This document shows positions 4,642 through 8,108 of a stretch of DNA of 8,108 nucleotides, piece after piece. Position 1 is the stretch's first letter, and the number at the start of each line of letters is the position of its first letter. Below the pieces are notes generated by a model. It searched no databases and was not told the origin of the DNA. It was given only the letters and a program-made list of their open reading frames with translations. Made by a program: the position numbers and the translations under genes. This stretch comes from JACQFZ01 sp036396275 (GTDB lineage: Bacteria > Pseudomonadota > Gammaproteobacteria > Acidiferrobacterales > Sulfurifustaceae): contig DASWLD010000068.1 of NCBI GenBank assembly GCA_036396275.1, forward strand, positions 1-8,108, in the 5' to 3' direction.

Positions 4642-5595
4642 ATGCCATCCGCCGTTTCCGCCAAACCGCTGCGCGTCGGGGTCGTCGGCGTCGGTTATCT
4701 CGGCCGTTTTCACGCACGAATCTACGCGGATATGCCCGACGTCGAGTTGGTCGGCGTGGCCGACGTCGACGCGCAGCGCGCCCGCGAGATCGCCGAGCGG
4801 CATCGCTGCCAGGCCTATACCGACGCACGCGAGCTACTGGGCCGCACCGACGCGGTCAGCATCGTGGTGCCGACGAATCAACATGTCGAGGTCGCGCGCC
4901 CGTTTCTCGAACGTGGCGTGCACATGCTGATCGAGAAGCCGATCGCGCCGACAACGACGGCCGCCGAAGCCCTGGTCGAGCTCGCCGACCGCGCCGGGGT
5001 CGTGTTTCAAGTCGGTCATCTCGAGCGATTTAACGCCGGCATTATGGAGCTGGCGGCGCGCGTCAAGCAGCCGCGGTTCCTCGAAGTGCATCGGCTGGGG
5101 GAGTTCGTCGACCGCGCCACCGACGTCGACGTGGTTACCGATTTGATGATCCACGACATCGACATCGTGATGTCGCTGGTGCGATCCGGTATCCGCCACA
5201 TCGCGGCCGACGGCATACCTGTCATCACCGATCAGGTCGATATCGCTAACGCGCGCATCGAGTTCGAAAACGGCGCGGTGGCAAACGTCACCGCGAGCCG
5301 GGTTTCGAACAAGAAACTGCGCCGCATCCGAATTTTCGGGCGCGAGCAGTACTACGGTCTCGACTACATCGGACAAAAAATCGAAATCGTGCGCGCGGTG
5401 CCGGATGCGAGCGGCGGCAAATGGCCGAAGATCGTCACCGAGATGCTCGACGTGACGCCGCATCCGCCGCTCGATACCGAGATCGCGCATTTCGTTCGCT
5501 GCGTGCGCACCGGCGAGACGCCGCTCGTGAACGGCCGCGTCGGACTCGAAGCACTGCGCGTGGCGCAGTTGGTGAGGGAAAAAATCGCCGGGTAG
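4642..5595 (+). CDS. Gfo/Idh/MocA family NAD(P)-dependent oxidoreductase (possibly GnnA-like)
   Basis: This 317-residue enzyme has an N-terminal Rossmann domain (GVVGVGYLGRFHA, residues 13-25) and the family motif EKP at 98-100. An alpha/beta substrate domain follows, starting near GHLERFN (125-131) and carrying the DLMIHDID stretch (167-174), whose histidine lies in the usual catalytic region. Members oxidise or reduce sugar carbons with NAD(P). HLERFN, LEVHRLGEF and TDVDVVTDLMIHDIDIV recall the subfamily encoded inside lpx clusters of several proteobacteria. That subfamily includes GnnA, which oxidises C3 of UDP-GlcNAc on the way to 2,3-diamino lipid A. No lpx or gnnB partner is visible here, so that role is a suggestion. 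The ATG at 4642 has no evident ribosome site. The gene stops 8 bases from the end of the convergent pyrD. Confidence 0.9.
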   Translation: MPSAVSAKPLRVGVVGVGYLGRFHARIYADMPDVELVGVADVDAQRAREIAERHRCQAYTDARELLGRTDAVSIVVPTNQHVEVARPFLERGVHMLIEKPIAPTTTAAEALVELADRAGVVFQVGHLERFNAGIMELAARVKQPRFLEVHRLGEFVDRATDVDVVTDLMIHDIDIVMSLVRSGIRHIAADGIPVITDQVDIANARIEFENGAVANVTASRVSNKKLRRIRIFGREQYYGLDYIGQKIEIVRAVPDASGGKWPKIVTEMLDVTPHPPLDTEIAHFVRCVRTGETPLVNGRVGLEALRVAQLVREKIAG

Positions 5596-5603
5596 AGGGC
5601 CGT

Positions 5604-6743
5604 TCAGGCAGTGTCTTGCAATTTCGCCGGCGCGGCGCGGGTTCGTTCGGTGGCGACGGCGGTGCTAAGCGAGTCCGCTCCGGCACTCGCGACGCGCTCA
5701 GCCAATCCTTCGACGATTTGTCTTACGACCCGCGGTCCGTCGTAAATCAACGCCGTGTAGATTTGCAGTAAGTCGGCGCCGGCGACGAGTCGCTCCCAGG
5801 CGTCGTCGGCGTTTTCGATTCCGCCGACGCCGACGATCGGCACGCGTCCGTTGAGATGGCGAAAGAGCGCGCGCACGGCGTGGGTGGCGAGTGCTTTCAG
5901 CGGGCGCCCGCTCAAACCGCCGGACTCGCCGGCGATGAGATCCTCATCCAAACCGGGGCGGGCGAGCGTGGTATTGGTGGCGATTACGGCGTCGATTCCG
6001 CTCGTCAGCACCGCCTGGGCGATGAACGCGAACTGCTCTTCGCTCAGGTCCGGCGCGATCTTGAGCGCGAGCGGGACGTACAGCTGATGCGCGCGCGCGA
6101 GCGCGGCCTGTTCGGTTTTCAGTTCCTGCAACAACTGACTGAGCCGCTCGCGCTCCTGCAGCTCGCGCAGACCCGGCGTGTTCGGCGAAGAGATATTGAC
6201 GGCCACGTACGCCGCGTGAATATAGACCGCGCGCAGCGCCGCGACATAGTCGTCGCGCGCGTATTCCAACGGCGTCGTCGTGTTCTTGCCGATATTGACG
6301 CCGAGCAGGCACGGTTTGGCGCGGCGCGCGAGATTGCCGACGAACGTTCGCAGGCCGTCGCTGTTGAACCCCATGCGGTTGATGAGCGCGTGTTGCGCGG
6401 CGATGCGAAACAGGCGCGGCTTGGCGCTGCCCGGCTGCGGCTGCGGCGTGACGGTGCCGAGTTCGAGCCAGCCGAAGCCGAGCGCGGCGAGCGGTCGCAC
6501 GTAGCGAGCGTCCTTATCGAGGCCGGCGGCGAGGCCGATGGGATTCGGGAAGTGCAAACCCAAGACCTCCACCGCGAGCCTCGGCACCCGGCGCGCATAG
6601 CGCGCTCGCATGAGCGCCGTTACCCCCGGTATCCAACAGGCGCCGCCCAGCATGCCGAGCACCAGGCGATGGCTGCGCTCCGGGTCCATCCGAAACAGCA
6701 GCGGGCGAATTTTTCGATAGAGATCGGAATCGGACGCCGGCAT
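5604..6743 (-). CDS. pyrD: Dihydroorotate dehydrogenase (quinone), class 2
   Basis: PyrD oxidises dihydroorotate to orotate with FMN and passes electrons to quinone at the inner membrane, the fourth step of pyrimidine synthesis. The N-terminal helix region LYRKIRPLLFRMDPERSHRL marks the membrane-associated class 2 enzyme. Then follow PNPIGLAAGLDKD (66-78), LGTVTPQPQPGSAKPRLFR (95-113), NRMGFNSDG (122-130), and the active-site loop NISSPNTPGLRELQ at 183-196, where Ser186 matches the E. coli catalytic base Ser175. Lysine and FMN-binding parts (LALKIAPDLS, VIATNTT, GLSGRPLK, IVGVGGI) are present. At 379 residues it is about 40 longer than E. coli PyrD. A few residues are extra at the N-terminus, but most form a C-terminal tail after LAERVASAG. 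No Shine-Dalgarno sequence stands at normal distance from the ATG at 6743. Confidence 0.97.
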   Translation of the reverse strand: MPASDSDLYRKIRPLLFRMDPERSHRLVLGMLGGACWIPGVTALMRARYARRVPRLAVEVLGLHFPNPIGLAAGLDKDARYVRPLAALGFGWLELGTVTPQPQPGSAKPRLFRIAAQHALINRMGFNSDGLRTFVGNLARRAKPCLLGVNIGKNTTTPLEYARDDYVAALRAVYIHAAYVAVNISSPNTPGLRELQERERLSQLLQELKTEQAALARAHQLYVPLALKIAPDLSEEQFAFIAQAVLTSGIDAVIATNTTLARPGLDEDLIAGESGGLSGRPLKALATHAVRALFRHLNGRVPIVGVGGIENADDAWERLVAGADLLQIYTALIYDGPRVVRQIVEGLAERVASAGADSLSTAVATERTRAAPAKLQDTA

Positions 6744-6753
6744 GATCGCGGCA

Positions 6754-6759
6754 ATTGTA
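6754..6759 (-). promoter_or_regulatory. Candidate -10 box of pyrD, very close to the start codon
   Basis: On the minus strand TACAAT (complement of 6754-6759) matches the sigma-70 -10 box at five of six positions and ends only 10 bases before the pyrD ATG. A start site 6-8 bases further on would leave an almost leaderless mRNA, which would fit the missing ribosome site. The -35 region is poor, so this is tentative. Confidence 0.3.
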
Positions 6760-6849
6760 CCCTCCGGCGTGTGCCGATTCGAACGCCGCCGGCCGCGCTA
6801 TCGCGCGCGCACCGGCTCTGCTAGCGTAATCGGCGCCAAAACCAACAGT

Positions 6850-6868
6850 GCCCCGACGGGGCAGGAGG
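6850..6868 (+). promoter_or_regulatory. Strong ribosome binding site next to a small hairpin, before the ACT-domain gene
   Basis: AGGAGG (6863-6868) lies five bases before the ATG at 6874 and fixes that start, against the longer frame that opens further upstream. Directly before it, GCCCC (6850-6854) and GGGGC (6858-6862) can form a 5-bp stem with a GAC loop. The hairpin abuts the site without covering it. Confidence 0.6.
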
Positions 6869-6873
6869 AAGCC

Positions 6874-7290
6874 ATGGCGGATTCGATTCGCAAACTCGAT
6901 TACTTCGCGGCGAGCGTCGCCAACAAACGCGGCGAGGGCGCTCGCGTACTTCAAGCGCTCGGCGCGGAAGGCGTGAATTTGGTGGCGTTCACCGGTTTTC
7001 CGAGCGGCGGCGGCAAGGCGCAACTCGATTTCGTTCCGGAGAACGCCGCGTCGTTCGCGGCCGCCGCGGCGCGCATCAAGCTCAAACTGCGGGGACCGAA
7101 GGCCGTGTTCGTCATTCAAGGAGACGATCGACCGGGGGCGATCGCGTCGCTGGCCAAACGTCTGGCCGACGCGAAGATCGGCATCACCGCGATCGACGCC
7201 GCGTCCGCCGGCAACGGGCGTTACAGCGCGATGCTCTGGGTAAAAGCCAAGGACGTCGAGCAAGCCGCCAGGGTGCTGGGAGCGGTTTGA
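6874..7290 (+). CDS. ACT domain-containing protein
   Basis: This 138-residue cytoplasmic protein appears to consist of two ACT-like units, the fold used for amino-acid sensing in metabolic enzymes. The first (residues about 8-72) runs KLDYFAASVANKRGEGARVLQ and AEGVNLVAFTGFPSG. The second (about 76-136) has the more typical pattern VFVIQGDDRPGAIASLAKRLADAKIGITAIDA, then GRYSAMLWV. No catalytic domain is attached, so it is a stand-alone regulator or an uncharacterised small-molecule binder. The ATG at 6874 is set by an excellent AGGAGG. The gene is divergent from pyrD and lies 72 bases before ilvD on the same strand. The spacing allows co-transcription with ilvD, but no link to branched-chain amino acid control is shown by the sequence. 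Confidence 0.88.
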   Translation: MADSIRKLDYFAASVANKRGEGARVLQALGAEGVNLVAFTGFPSGGGKAQLDFVPENAASFAAAAARIKLKLRGPKAVFVIQGDDRPGAIASLAKRLADAKIGITAIDAASAGNGRYSAMLWVKAKDVEQAARVLGAV

Positions 7291-7362
7291 TTCCGCCCGG
7301 ACCGAAACGCGCCGTTACGTTAAGATGCCGGGCGCTAACCCTATTCGACGACGGAGTCCGTT

Positions 7363-8108
7363 GTGCCCAAGAAACTGAATCGTTTTAGCGCCCGAGTCAC
7401 CGAGCCGCGCGCGCAAGGCGCTTCGCAGGCGATGCTCTACGGTACCGGCTTGAAGCCCGCCGACATGGCGAAGCCCGAAGTGGGTATCGCGAGCGTCTGG
7501 TGGGAGGGCAATACCTGCAACATGCACTTGAACGACCTGGCGGCGAAGGTGAAGGAGGGCGTGACTGCGGCCGGTCTGGTCGGCATGCGCTTCAATACCA
7601 TCGGTGTCTCGGACGGCATCGCCATGGGCACGGACGGGATGAGCTATTCGCTTCAGTCGCGCGACCTCATTGCCGACTCGATCGAAACCGTGATGGGCGC
7701 GCAGTGGTACGACGCGCTCATCACCCTTCCCGGCTGCGACAAGAACATGCCGGGCTGCCTGATGGCGATGGCGCGGCTCAACCGACCCTCGCTCATGGTC
7801 TACGGCGGCACGATCAAGCCCGGGCATTTGGCGAACCGCACGCTCGATATTATTTCCGCGTTTCAAAGCTATGGCGAGTATTTGTCCGGCGCCATCAACG
7901 ACGAAACGCGTACGCAAATCGTGCGTAACAGTTGCCCCGGGCCCGGCGCCTGCGGCGGCATGTACACCGCGAATACGATGGCCGCGGCGATCGAGGCACT
8001 CGGCATGTCGCTGCCGTACAGCTCGTCGACGCCGGCGGTCGATCCCGGCAAGGCCGCGGAGTGCAAACGCGCGGGTGCCGCCGTCGAGAAGCTGCTCGAA
8101 CTCGATCT
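7363..8108 (+). CDS. ilvD: Dihydroxy-acid dehydratase, 5' part (3' end outside window)
   Basis: IlvD dehydrates dihydroxy-isovalerate and dihydroxy-methylvalerate to the 2-keto acids, the third common step of valine and isoleucine synthesis. It uses an Fe-S cluster and Mg2+. The first 248 codons are present and the frame runs off the window edge. Start is GTG at 7363, with ACGGAG at 7351-7356 as ribosome site. Recognisable parts are GIASVWWEGNTCNMHL (Cys52), GMRFNTIGVSDGIAMGT, LQSRDLIADSIE, LPGCDKNMPGCLMA (Cys125), and NSCPGPGACGGMYTANTM (Cys197). These three cysteines match the cluster-binding positions of the family. The Met-Pro-Gly-Cys wording and the lack of an extended N-terminus fit the bacterial/fungal mitochondrial-type dehydratase. 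It follows the ACT-domain gene by 72 bases. A weak -10-like TAAGAT at 7321 has no good -35 partner. Confidence 0.97.
   Translation, partial: MPKKLNRFSARVTEPRAQGASQAMLYGTGLKPADMAKPEVGIASVWWEGNTCNMHLNDLAAKVKEGVTAAGLVGMRFNTIGVSDGIAMGTDGMSYSLQSRDLIADSIETVMGAQWYDALITLPGCDKNMPGCLMAMARLNRPSLMVYGGTIKPGHLANRTLDIISAFQSYGEYLSGAINDETRTQIVRNSCPGPGACGGMYTANTMAAAIEALGMSLPYSSSTPAVDPGKAAECKRAGAAVEKLLELD

Noticed and set aside
4834..5490. Minus-strand open frame (218 codons) opposite the Gfo/Idh/MocA gene
   Set aside because: It is a mirror frame of a well-supported gene, with no domain, ribosome site or sensible N-terminus.
5856..6824. Long open frame on the plus strand (322 codons) opposite pyrD
   Set aside because: It is antisense to a clear pyrD, its translation is Arg/Ala-rich low complexity with no motifs, and such mirror frames are normal in GC-rich DNA.
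6742..6873. Longer N-terminus for the ACT-domain protein, starting at 6742
   Set aside because: The extra 44 residues look like translated promoter DNA, and a perfect AGGAGG precedes the ATG at 6874.
6514..7263. Minus-strand open frame (249 codons) across the start of pyrD and the ACT gene
   Set aside because: It runs through two real genes and their promoter region and carries no recognisable motif.
7315..7917. Minus-strand open frame opposite ilvD
   Set aside because: ilvD on the plus strand is unmistakable; the antisense translation is His/Arg-rich and motif-free.
1..8108. CRISPR array, tRNA, rRNA, phage or defence genes
   Set aside because: No spaced identical repeats, cloverleaf, rRNA core, integrase, transposase or toxin-antitoxin pair could be seen.

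Overview
The window is a chromosomal segment of a GC-rich proteobacterium, most likely a gammaproteobacterium. The evidence is a FabB-type ketoacyl-ACP synthase I, a class 2 (quinone-linked) PyrD, a YbbO-like short-chain dehydrogenase and a MoaB-type molybdopterin protein, all resembling the gammaproteobacterial forms. The content is mostly housekeeping. I see no phage, insertion sequence, CRISPR, tRNA or rRNA signal.

Layout. Positions 1-867 hold the 3' part of fabB (+). A degenerate palindromic intergenic element (880-964) separates it from a hotdog acyl-CoA thioesterase (1037-1492, +). Then comes a repeat-rich intergenic stretch with two near-copies of one small hairpin and a 12-bp perfect inverted repeat that probably terminates the next gene. 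That gene (1692-2075, -) encodes a small acidic lipoprotein made of four degenerate repeats around an L-Y-Y-P-W core; I do not recognise the family. A 313-bp non-coding stretch with a long imperfect palindrome leads to moaB (2389-2919, -). Downstream of the next gene lies a start-less fragment (about 3049-3210, +) that reads like the N-terminus of an exported acyloxyacyl hydrolase. It is followed by a small exported His/Tyr/Pro-rich protein (3196-3531, -) and a YbbO-like SDR (3621-4472, -).

The SDR is divergent from a Gfo/Idh/MocA oxidoreductase (4642-5595, +) that resembles the subfamily often encoded in lpx (lipid A) clusters. That gene converges, with only 8 bases between, on pyrD (5604-6743, -). 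pyrD is divergent from an ACT-domain protein (6874-7290, +), which lies 72 bases upstream of the start of ilvD (7363 to the window edge, +).

Functional picture. fabB and the thioesterase belong to fatty-acid metabolism. The SDR, the Gfo/Idh/MocA enzyme and the hydrolase-like fragment could touch aldehyde, lipid or envelope chemistry, but nothing ties them into one operon. pyrD serves pyrimidine synthesis, ilvD branched-chain amino acid synthesis, and moaB molybdenum cofactor synthesis. The least explained parts are the YPW-repeat lipoprotein with its flanking palindromes, the paired hairpins at 1548-1627, and the orphan coding-like fragment at 3049-3210. I found no convincing new multi-gene system.
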